This document shows, one piece after another, positions 1-10,280 of a stretch of 64,000 nt of DNA. The stretch comes from Immersiella caudata (taxonomy: Eukaryota; Ascomycota; Sordariomycetes; Sordariales; Lasiosphaeriaceae), in NCBI GenBank assembly GCA_030512335.1, contig JAULSU010000001.1:1240001-1304000 (forward strand), in the 5' to 3' direction. The notes under the pieces were generated by a model, which saw only the letters and a program-made list of their open reading frames with translations, was not told the origin of the DNA and made no database searches. The translations under genes and the position numbers were made by a program. Each line of letters starts with the position of its first letter. Within the stretch, counting starts at the first letter, position 1.

Positions 1-419
1 GTCATTGTGATTGCTGGAGCTCTGTCACATCACTCGGACAGGACACACGGAGCACTGTCACCGAACAAAACATCTCGGCGAAGGTTGCGGAAGATTACGA
101 ATATCATTGTCGAAATATCTGAGCAAGTAGAACAGCATTTACGAAGATCCATTATCATTCTTTCATTGCCGCATGTCCCAATCATGTCTTCATACAAAGG
201 TCCTGTGATTCCCTTCGCATCTAAATGCCCAAATTCCTGCTTCAAAATGCCGCCTAAATCATGAATGGTTGCGTCTGGTCGTTTTCACATGCCACAATCA
301 GGGCGTGCGTGTTAGCCCCCTCGCATACCTCGTTATCTGAAAGCAAAGGCCATAGCTCTGGCCGGATGTTGCAGAGCAATTAAGAACGCGAATAAGGAAA
401 TGTTTGACGGTCTTGAGCG
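1..419. other. Intergenic, left edge
   Basis: No gene supported. Only short overlapping open frames (under 90 codons) on opposite strands, with no recognisable motif. It lies just downstream of the stop of the minus-strand gene at 420-2234, so part of it is probably that gene's 3' UTR. Confidence 0.5.
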
Positions 420-2234
420 TCAAACCGAGAGGATTCTACTGTCGGATATGGACGAAGGACCAGCCGCGAAACATCCCAACGGTGGCGCCAACCGTCTTTG
501 TCTCTGAGTCATGTGCATGTCAATCAACAGATCGACCAGCGTCTCCGCGTCCATTCGAAGGGAGGCCAATTGTGTCTCGTTGCTCTGGAGATCACGGCCA
601 TCAGCGCGCGGAAGCCTGTAGGCCGCAAAAACGACACCGCGATTGGGAGGTGTTCGCTTTCGATCTCGCGAGGTGCCCTCGGCGGGTCCTTTGTCGGTGG
701 GCTTTGAGCGCCTGCCGAGGCTGTGGCCTGTGTAGAATGAGCAGCTGTATCCTCGGGAGAACTCCTCGGCGGTGACGTTCTCGCAGCGATACTCGAGCCA
801 ACCCTCAGTTCGCAGGACCTTGAGATGCACCGACTCTGAGATCCGGAACGGGGATTTGATATATGGCAATCCGTAGGCAGCTAGAAGCCGCCCTGTCATT
901 TCGACCCGTTGGGTACCGTTCGTGGTGCGGGACGATGATAGCTCTTCTGGAGCGATTGATGAGCTAGTGCTGCCCATGCGGTTTGGCCAAAGGTTGACGA
1001 CATAAACCAAATCAAACCTGTACCTCCCTGCAATTCTAGCCGCCTCGAACGCGGCAGCGGTTGCCGGCCGAGTGGCCAACGGAGGGGAAAGCGTCAGGAG
1101 CCGAGTGCCAGCCGATACCTGTGGAGAGAGAACCAAGCCAGGGGGATCCGGAGGCAGTGCGCAGCTCGGAGGCTTCGATGACAGAGGAAGTCTTGCGAGC
1201 GGGACGGAAGTATCACCGGCAACGTCATCGTCGCTGAGCGAGAGGAAATCGCTGACGCTCGGTTCCCTAGATGTGGGGTGATGTCGACGGGACTGGGCTG
1301 ACTTCTCCTCACGTTTCTCGTTGCCTGCAGACGTGGCTTCCTTCGACGGTGGATCGAACTTGGGCATTGATTTGGAAACACCAAAGCTGGAGCAGCTGAC
1401 AGATCTTCGCAACGGCGGCTTGGCTTCCTTGGACAGGCTCGTGAAGGCACCAAGGCTCCTTGGTCTCTGAGGTTGGGTGCACTGGTCCATCTCCGAGCTG
1501 TCGGACTCGTAGCTCAGCAAAGGTGAAAGTTTAGGAGAAGGCTCCGGCGTCAGCTCTTCAGGTGGAGGGGTCGCCGAGATTCTGGTTGCCGGAAGACCAG
1601 TTTGGTAGCCCTGCTTAGTAGAAGCGAACGACTTATCGTACTCAGCAGACGGTGGGGGAGTGATTGGGTGCTGGTGGCGGCGAGGCGCCGAACGGACGTC
1701 TTGCACCTCCTCAAATTGTCGCTGTCTATTCGACTGTGCCTTCGGGGATATCGAACCAGACCTTGAGCGAGACTCAAGCTTGATCGCTGTGCGGCTTCTC
1801 GGGGTGTTGGCGAAGCTGAATTCCAATAGCTCCCCAAGCGAGGCCAACGAAGCAGGCCTGCGCGCGGGGCTCAGAGAGGATGATCGCTTCGGTATCCGGG
1901 GAGGTCGACTTATGCTCGTCCTGGGCGTAGGTTCCTCTTCGAGCGTCTGTGTGAGAGACATAAGGCGGGGTGTTCCAGGGGTCTCCGGAAGACTTTGTGA
2001 GCGCTTCGTCACGCTGACTTCCTGCCTCGCAACCATTCTCGTTGACGTCGGTCTGATGAATGAAGGCTGCGGGAAGGTCCTGAAGAGCGAGTCGGACATT
2101 GCGGATAATGAAAGCGGTGACACTGGCGTTCCATCGGCGGCAAAAGATCCTCGGCCGGAGCCTCTCCCCTTCTTGGAGAAGAACTTCTCCAGCCTCTCGA
2201 GCCTTCTCTCCAGCTTGTCGAACCCCACCGCCAT
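420..2234 (-). CDS. Unrecognised Ser/Pro-rich protein with conserved-looking C-terminal domain
   Basis: A single open exon of 604 codons. I chose the ATG at 2234 (protein starts MAVGFDKLERRLERLEKFF) because a short amphipathic coiled coil begins there; an in-frame ATG at 2273 would add 13 residues. Residues about 30-400 are low-complexity, rich in Ser, Pro and Arg with many SP/TP sites, and look disordered. Residues about 400-585 look folded: an FDLVYVVNLWP strand, then LAAYGLPYIKSPFRIS, LEYRCENVTAEEF, GVVFAAYRLPR and ETLVDLLIDMH. I do not recognise the family and assign no function. The disordered, SP/TP-rich N-terminal part is typical of phosphorylated fungal regulatory or scaffold proteins, which is inference only. 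No intron is needed: the frame is open throughout with fungal-like codon use. Confidence 0.75.
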   Translation of the reverse strand: MAVGFDKLERRLERLEKFFSKKGRGSGRGSFAADGTPVSPLSLSAMSDSLFRTFPQPSFIRPTSTRMVARQEVSVTKRSQSLPETPGTPRLMSLTQTLEEEPTPRTSISRPPRIPKRSSSLSPARRPASLASLGELLEFSFANTPRSRTAIKLESRSRSGSISPKAQSNRQRQFEEVQDVRSAPRRHQHPITPPPSAEYDKSFASTKQGYQTGLPATRISATPPPEELTPEPSPKLSPLLSYESDSSEMDQCTQPQRPRSLGAFTSLSKEAKPPLRRSVSCSSFGVSKSMPKFDPPSKEATSAGNEKREEKSAQSRRHHPTSREPSVSDFLSLSDDDVAGDTSVPLARLPLSSKPPSCALPPDPPGLVLSPQVSAGTRLLTLSPPLATRPATAAAFEAARIAGRYRFDLVYVVNLWPNRMGSTSSSIAPEELSSSRTTNGTQRVEMTGRLLAAYGLPYIKSPFRISESVHLKVLRTEGWLEYRCENVTAEEFSRGYSCSFYTGHSLGRRSKPTDKGPAEGTSRDRKRTPPNRGVVFAAYRLPRADGRDLQSNETQLASLRMDAETLVDLLIDMHMTQRQRRLAPPLGCFAAGPSSISDSRILSV

Positions 2235-5200
2235 GATGGTGTATGAAACTCTGCTAGGGTAAGGTATTAGCATCGCAACACAACCCCAAGAGGTCCTGCT
2301 ATCAACTTAGAGGACTCACAGGCAACTACCCTTGAGTTCACTCGCTAGGCTGCAAAAATCGGTGTTCGGAAACAGAAGCAGGAGTGAAAGTCGGGTTCGA
2401 TTTGGGTCTACTTGAGCGGGGTGGTTGGTGTGATGAGGAATGCTGGCATGAATCGATCCAACGTCGAATTTGTGACTGAGATCCAGGAAGACTGCTATGA
2501 TGGGCAGCCTCCACGCGGCTTGACTACCAACGGGATCGGACCGTCACACGGAAGGTATGACCATTCCGAGACCAGGAGATGTGGGGTGTGATGGAAGAAG
2601 ACTTCCAATTACACCGCAGAAATTGCAGGACAGCTGATGGTTGTTCACAGGCCGAGGTCGTAGGATGGGATTCGATCGAAATCTGGACAAGATGCTTGTT
2701 GAGAGTGATCAACAAGACCTTGAGGCCGTGAGCTTCATCTGGTGTTGAGCTCGACGTGAGCGTTCTCAGACCCCGCCCTGAGCAGATATCAACACTGGGG
2801 GGTATCGATCATATAAGCCCCATGCGGGATGAAGTGACAGGGAGTAGTCGACAGGGGATGTTTAGGTGAATGTAACATTGAGGAGAGGCGAACGGACAAG
2901 GCGCCTGGGGTAACCAAGTTGACGAAAAGAAGGAGCAGCTTGCTGTGTGAAAGGATGTCAAGAAAAGGAAAACTGATTGATTTATCAGGGACACGACTCC
3001 CACCCACACCAGGAAAAGAAACCAGATCCGCTAGCACCAAAACCACCCCGATGATGGAGGCATCAAGCCGGGGGCCTGTCCACGACGCTTGTTGCGTACG
3101 ATAGGAACTGCCCACCATGGGAGAAGCCAAGATCTCAGTGGCTTCTTGTCTCGACGGGCGGCGCGCCTGGTTCGTGCACCCTAGCGTGCCTTGCAGTTGA
3201 ATGTTGCCTCGATTCTGAGCACTTGCTCCGCGCCCGTGACGGACCCTCGTCTGGAAGGAAAACGGAAAACGGAGATACACTCTAAACCACATTGAAGTGA
3301 GACCGGCTGAGACTGGTCGTCTCAGCTCATGGACGCTGTGCTGCAAGCGATTCCGAGTGAGTTGCCAGCCCGAAAACCAGCCTCCCTGCCACCCGCAAGC
3401 CAGCGTCGCGGACAGTGTGGGAGTGCGAATGAGTTTTTTTTTTCGGCTGCTCGGCGCTCGAGATCACGGCGACGGCGCATCACAGCGCAACAACGTCAAC
3501 AGCGCATCACTGAACCGGAGTTCCTCGTCCCATGGGATGATGACACCGCTAGTCGAGAACTCAGCACACAAATATCGCATTGCGACAAGGGAAAATACGA
3601 CAGTAAAAAAAAAAACAATGGCGAATCGGACGGGGCGGCGAGAACGGCGCCTCGAAAAGAAGCGGTGCACGGTCTCAACGTTGTTCGGGTGTTTTAAACG
3701 GCGGGAGTGCGACGGCAAGGATACGGCAGGCGCACGGAGACCGCTCACACGCATCGTCGTATCGACGGCGGTGATAAAGCGGGTGACAGGGCATCCAACT
3801 GGCGGTGTCTTCTTCTCCCTGCTTCACAGCAACTCCACCTGGCTGAGGGCTCTCGCCCTGCCTGCCACCGCCAACCCCGCTTCGGACCAGCCTCCCAGGG
3901 ACCTGCCCCCACTGAATATCTCGTCTACCTCTCCTTGCCTAGCGGATTCCATCTCACCAATGCCAGGGCAACAGACGGCTGATTGGTTTCACGCTATTCT
4001 CCGGGAGCTGGAGCATGGACCTCAAGTCAATTGAGCTGAACCAAGACCAGATGCGAAAGGGAAAATTCTGAGAGGCAGACGACGAATCGGACGCCATTGA
4101 ACTCCCCAATCCAATCCAGGGATGTCTCGCTTCAGGCGGCCGAGTGGTGATCGACAAAGCGTAGCTGCAAGGCTGGACTGTCAGCCAAAGGCTCGCGTGC
4201 GAGCCCAGCCGCAGCCTGGTGCCAACGCCAGAAACAAGACGCCTTCGGCTCTTGTTGACGCCATGTTTCCCTCGTCCAATCACATCTTCACGTTTTCCCC
4301 CCGTTGTTGAGTTCCGCATCCCGCGCTTTGCGGCTAGCGAGCACACTACTGCGTCTCCCCAGGCTTCACATCTTGCCCACCAACGACCGATCTTGACAAG
4401 CTGGGAATGTTGGCATCTTGCGATGGCTCGCAGCAAAGGGCGAGGGGCTCTGCGAGACATGGGGGGGGGCTTCCGATCTCGTGCAACTTCGTAGTTCCCG
4501 AGGAGAAAAATTCTGCTCCCGACATACCCGTCGCAAGCCAGAAAAGCAATGGCGTCGGAACAGCCTGCTCGTTGATGCATTTGCTTTTTCTTCCGCTCCT
4601 CGCGTTGGCCGCAAAACTCTGTCGTCCGTTGCTCCCCGATGCTGTCAGCACTCAGGTCTCAGCTTGAGTCAGTCAGCAGGAAGTCGCGGATTTGAATCCA
4701 CCATCCTCACATGGGCATATCTCAGCCAAAGACTCGCCACTTTTCTTATCCCTTCGAGGACAGTAACGGCGTCGCCGGCGAACGGCAATTGCGGCTGCCC
4801 CACATTGCGGACGGCGCAGAAGCATGCTCAACACCGAGGGCAGCGTTTCACGGATCCGTCTCGGTTTCTGACTTCTACCAGGTCCCCGAGGAGGTTGTCT
4901 CGGACGAAGAACACCGTCTGCTAACAAGATGCATTTGCTCTCTTGGCTTCTACTCTGCTGCGTAGCAATCGAGCCTGCACCACGGAAGCTGCCGACTGGT
5001 CAGAGCCTTGTGCCCACTGTCACGATGCAATCACCGGCATCATCGATTCCCAACTAATGTCTGCGATCCCACATTCCCTCCGTCGAACCAATACGTGCGT
5101 AGTTGGGAGGTCTACACAACCGGCCACCTTACCTACACCTGCTGCATCTCGATCAAGCTGCCGGCCGGCGACAGCCTCCTTTGCCCACCCCATTGGTCTC

Positions 5201-8200
5201 AACGTCCATGTCTCAGTCGCCCTCCAACTTTACTAGGGGAGAGTCGTCTCCTGCGTCTGGCTCTAGGCCATCCTTCTCAGCTCCCACCAGCGCTGAAAGC
5301 AAGAAAAAGCAACGGCGCCGTCAGTCTCGACTCCCTTAAAACGCTCGCTCCCTGTCTAGCATCGCCGGATCGGCACCCTCTCTTGCCCCCTTTGCTCTCC
5401 TCGCTCCGTCCTGAGGGTGGGGTTGCAAGACATGGAAAACATGTTGGACTTTGGCAGCTTCCAGACACGGCGTACACTGCGCTCAGCTCAGCTTCGCTGA
5501 GCTTCGCCGGCTGCGCCCTGTCGATCCCCCGGATCGCTGAAAGGCGTTCCAAGTGGACGGGTGAGGGGGGCCCGGGGAGCAAGTAGGGGACTTTCCCCTC
5601 ACTGTCGACGTTAGGCCCAATATGGGTCGTGTCTTGGAGTGAGAGCGGAGCTTTGGAGGGAGGTCCGGGCCCGCCACCCGGAGTGCTCACTGGGGCGGTT
5701 CAAGGAGGGGTTGCAATGTCTTGCTTGTGAGGCAACCCATAGGGGCGGCTCCGGCGCTGGGTTTGAGGTGAACATTGACGCACTTTTTGCTTGACAGCCG
5801 TCATCTGGGACATATTCCTGAGTGAAGGCCTGGCTCAAGTGCTGCTCGGGAGTCCTGTTTCACTGTTGATGAGACGGCCATCCGAACTTTCAGATGCTGG
5901 AGCGGAATGCGCATCCTAGGCCGTGCCGTCAGTCGTAGACGTCTAGTCCTTGACTGCATCTTGACAAGTCTTGCTTGCACGGAAAGGGGCATCCACCGCA
6001 TTGTAGCGTACCATATTTGGACAAGAGCTGGGCGTCTCGTGCATTCTGATATGCCTCTGGCATTGAAGGAGCCCAGACCGTTGTCTTCCAGACACCGTTT
6101 ATCCATCACAGCAGGCGTTTCCTTAGTTCTCACAAGCCTTGGTTGCATTCTCGAAGCCCTTAGTCAGGTATGCCACAGCATGCCTTGCTTGCATTCTCAT
6201 ATGCCTCGACTAAACTTCAGAAGGCCCTGAACGGCGTTGCGAGAGGCATTGCTCGGGTCCCAACGTGCCTCGGCCGTGTTGTTGGAGATCCCTGACTCTC
6301 TCGAGCCCACTGCCGCTGGGCAGCATGCACGGCCTCCACCGGCAGCAGATAGTACCAGGTAGGTAGGTACAATTCATATCGATATGGGACCATGTTGGAT
6401 CAACCCTTCAATGTTCGACACCGTTGAAGACATCCTCCTTAACGCATGTACTCTCCGCACGCATGGTGATCTTTCCAGGGCAAGGGACTGGAGAGTTGCG
6501 ATGGTGTGACCTAGTATCCGTAGGGCTCTATGTAGGTACTGGGGAAGGCGGCTGCCAGAGCGTGAGAGCTGGGGACTGTCGGTCGAAGCACGTGGTACCT
6601 TTCGGCATTGCGAAGTGCTTGCGTGGGCGGGATGCCGGCCGATTCAGTTCAGGTGCTGAAGACAGCACCACAACTCCAAGACGACCGCAAGTCTGCCACT
6701 CCTCCAGGGGTTGAGTGGTTTCTTGATCTCCCGGCACCGAGATCATTGTTTCTAGCGGAAAACGTGCTGGACCATTTATGCCCTCGTCCTGACGAAGCAT
6801 AACAGCAAACCAGCTATATGTTGTACGTCGGCTCAGGGACAAGTGCCTCGGGTGGAGTTGGCCCGCGTATGAGAACCTACAGCAGCGGCAGATGGCCGGT
6901 GTTAAATAGATGAGGGCTATAGCGTTCGGCATCATGGGATGATTGCATGGACAGACTTACCAGCTACCTCCGAAGCCCCGATGGCGAGAGTCCGAGCCGT
7001 CGCCCCCGCGGAAACCCTCCTCCCCTTTTCTTCTACACCGGCGCCGAGACGGCGATTGAATCCCACTGGACCGAGTTTATGCCATGTCGGCCAGGAAAAA
7101 GCGATTGGCCAAGCCAGCGGCCAACAATGCTTGCACCAAGGAGATGCTTCGAAAGAGAGACGCGCCCCTTCACCCTGGCCCAGCTGCTCAGCAGGTATGG
7201 CCACCTAGGACCGGCCCACCCCAGCAATACCAGGACTCTCGTGTCCCTCCTAGCCAAGTTAAGAACTCCGGGCTCCCCCCTGGTGGTTGCTGGGTAGTAG
7301 AGATACTTGTGGAGAAAAAAAAATGAGGAGAAAAAGCAAAAACGCTCGCCAGTTACCATCAAGATGCACTCTAATCGCCCGGTTTTCAGTTATTCTTGAG
7401 ATTCGAAACTTTTTGGCCTGGAAGACACCACAGCAGACAATACGCCCTGCCTGTTGCCCCCCGGGCGAGCATCCATACGACGAGTGTCCATGCTTGCATG
7501 TGAGATAGACCGAGTCTGTTATATCTGTTCTGTTCATGACATGGTCGTACAGAATATTTTTCTCTCCCCGGAACAGGAATGATGGGAATAGCGTTGCGGT
7601 GGTAAGGTTCCATGTTTCTTCTTACTGCCGTGTGTTGGAGGTGCAGTATCTCTCGAGTCTGATGGAACTGAAACTTTGCGTGAGCCTGACCTACAATTGA
7701 GGCGGGACCTGACTTACTCTACCTCCGAAGTGTGGTAGTGCCGTTGCAAGAGACATTTTGCGCGGCCGAATTATGCTTGCCACCTGGATTAGAGAGCTAG
7801 TGTGTTTCGTTTGGCAGTAGAAGTCGTCATTGCCAAGCCCAATGAATCTTGTGCTTGTAGTTTGTATTGCTCCGGCGTCCACCGCTTCCCATTGTGAGTG
7901 AAATGCAAGAGGTACCTTCAGGCACTGGCATGGCGGACATGGGTCGGTCGCTCTGGGATGCTCACTAGAAGCCCCTTGTTAAAGCGCCATATATGTTCGT
8001 TCGCCCTTTTGTCTCGCAAACGAGCTCAACATTGTGTACGATGTTCGAGAAAAAGAAACCCCACCACCTCTCACACAAGCCCTTCCCCGGATCTCTGTGA
8101 CCCCTGAGATTGAGATGAACCCCTGATTCTGTTCCGACAATCGCCCCTGACGATCTCGGTGAATAAATCACCAAGTCATATTGTCTCTCGATACATCCCT

Positions 8201-8331
8201 CCAAACGGACTGTGCAAGCAAGGGAGAGCATGGCTCAGCGTCTCATGCCATCGGTCTCCCCGACTACCGTTCGGACCGGCCCATGAACGCGGGGTACATA
8301 CGCGATGTGGGCAAGTGGGAGATGCCGTAGC
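2235..8331. other. Long gene-free interval of about 6.1 kb
   Basis: I find no coding region I can defend on either strand. Open frames here (longest about 245 codons at 3297-4034, plus) are rich in Arg, Ser and Pro, overlap one another in several frames and show no domain. Visible items are a T10 run at about 3434, an A11 run at about 3605, a perfect 8-bp hairpin at 5485-5503 and an A9 run at about 7315. The pyrimidine-rich stretch at 3800-4300 could be leader or promoter sequence. A non-coding transcript or a diverged small gene cannot be excluded. Confidence 0.5.
5485..5503. repeat. Perfect short inverted repeat (8-bp stem, 3-nt loop)
   Basis: AGCTCAGC, then TTC, then GCTGAGCT form a perfect palindromic hairpin inside the gene-free interval. 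No T-run follows, so there is no terminator evidence. Function unknown; a stem this short can occur by chance. Confidence 0.4.
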
Positions 8332-9713
8332 TCAAAGTCGGGCGCCACCCGCTTCGGAATCAACCTCTGCGAAGAGGTTCATGAAAGCCGTGTGTACCTC
8401 TTCTGTGAGATCGCTGGCCTGCAAGCTACGACCCTTCTCCGCGAACGCTAGACGGGAACATTCCTGTTGATACGTATCCGTTAGTAATCTCTTCTTCAAA
8501 GACTGGGAGTGTGTTGCGCCGTGGAAAAGCCTTTGGTTAGAGGATGCCGACACTCTCCCCCAAGACGAAACCGCAAGACGGAACCGCGTGACGAACCCCG
8601 TCACAGAACCAACTAGGTGCGCAAAGATACGCAACTTACCCTAGTAACCGCACTTCCTCCAAAGACCGCCAATGCCAGCAACTCCTCCTCCTTCAAGCCA
8701 CCCCCCGTCTCCCAAAGCCCATCCAGGTAAGCCTTTCTCCACCCCAAGAATGTCGCGATGCTCCCCGTCAACGTATCTCCCTGTCCACCACTCCTCTTCT
8801 TTCCACCCTGCAAGTCCACCGTGAGGGTCTTCTTCCCATCGCTCAACCGATCCTCCCTCCCCTTTTGTAGGACCATCACCCCTCCCAACGTCTTCGCCAG
8901 TGCCTCTACCTTCGCCTCCTCTCCCGCAGTCTCTTGCGCCTCTCGCACCATCTCATCCACGCCCAGCGCCTTCGTCAGCCTCCCAAACTCCACCACATTG
9001 GGCGTGAGTACTGCCAGCTCATATCCCTTCACCAGCCCAGGGTCTTTCTGTACCAGCAATAAAGCATCCGCATCAAGAACCATCGGCATGCTCCTCTCCC
9101 TCGCCGCCTTGATGACACGAGCGCAGGTTTCTTGCATGAGGGGATCACGGCCTAGACCGGGTCCAATAACGAGGACATGCAATCTGTCTAACAACGCAAT
9201 GATGCGAGATGCAACCTGAGTCGGATCCGCGTCCGCCGCGGCAGGGATACTATCGGGCGAAGGGGATGAGCGCATTAGCGGGTGAACCATGAGGTTGGGG
9301 GAATAAGTCTTGATGACGGCCGCGGCAGTAGGCGTGCAGATGACATGGGACTGAGAGTTGTCAGTACACGGGTGAAGGTGGAAGGAACGAGGCTCGTAGT
9401 CGTACCATATCGCACCCCAAGCGGGCGCTCGCCATGGCTGAAAAGTACGGTGCGCCGGTGTAGTCCTCGCTGCCTCCGATAACACCCACTCGCCCTAGTT
9501 GACCTGTTTATAGAGCCGTTAGCTGAGAGACTCATCCTCATCGCCCATTGGGATGTGAGGAGGTTATGCTTTGTATTTCTCGGGGCCTCATGACAGAAAG
9601 AATGTACCCTTGTGAAACTTCTCAAGCATTGGGGGTATCATCTGCCGTACCCGGCCAAGTATCTCCTTGGTAGCGGCGGACATGGTCGGATCTGTCATTG
9701 AAGAGCCAGACAT
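8332..9713 (-). CDS. ATP-dependent (S)-NAD(P)H-hydrate dehydratase (YjeF C-terminal / carbohydrate kinase-like)
   Basis: Repairs damaged NADH/NADPH by ATP-dependent dehydration of NAD(P)HX; housekeeping, cytosolic or mitochondrial. Four exons on the minus strand: 9608-9713, 9406-9503, 8640-9350 and 8463-8332, giving 348 aa. The joins GQLGRVGVIGGSEDYTGAPY, GCDM/SHVICTP and SAVTR/ECSRLAF restore continuous family sequence and frame. Family marks: the N-terminal IGGSEDYTGAPYFSA motif, VIGPGLGRDP in the middle, MVLDADAL, and the GGQGDTLTG loop that carries the catalytic Asp. The length is normal for stand-alone fungal dehydratases, which lack the epimerase domain found in bacterial fusions. In-frame ATGs also occur at 9698 and 9683, so the exact start is less sure. 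The Ala/Glu-rich C-terminus (SLQASDLTEEVHTAF) is typical of the family. Confidence 0.93.
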
Positions 9714-10280
9714 AACAGACTCTAGATCAATGAGTCAACTCCTTGAGGTCGGGTTCTAGTAGCTGGGCTCAGTGTTCGAGTTCGGAGAGAAAGTGCGGGG
9801 TGATGGTCCCGATGTAGCGGACAATTGAACACCGAGGGTCTTGACGGCCGAAAATGCCGAGCAAAAATTTCCAGAGAATTAACACTGCGTGATTGAGGAT
9901 CTTAAGTTCAATTGCTGGGTGGTATGAAGTTGGTATTGTTGATCAAAGAACCCGAGAAGTGCAGCTGGTACCCGTTGCATGATGTCACAGGATTGGTAGC
10001 TCTTCCCCAAATCAGCATTAATCCAATACATTAGCAGATCCAACGCAGCAACTCTAGACTCCCGCTCATTCGAGTTAGAACAAAAGGAACCGAGTGCTTG
10101 ATTGAGTCTTTACTCTATTTTACAATTGACTGGAGAATCTCCCCTTCTCACGCGTCCAGTTCTCATTCCAGCACCCGACGAGACGGAACTCCCTTCTCTA
10201 GAAACACACGACTATGCGGTATAGACACCAGCCCCTCGCTAACCCCCCAAGCAGCCCGGAAAGTTTTAGTGTTTGTGCAG
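9714..10280. other. Intergenic between NAD(P)HX dehydratase and atp1
   Basis: Promoter side of the dehydratase and 3' side of atp1. No coding signal; AT-richer than the flanking exons. No regulatory motif I can name. Confidence 0.5.

Noticed and set aside
3297..4034. 245-codon plus-strand open frame in the gene-free interval
   Set aside because: Includes homopolymer-coded stretches (FFF, KKK from T and A runs), no domain, and competing frames of similar length overlap it.
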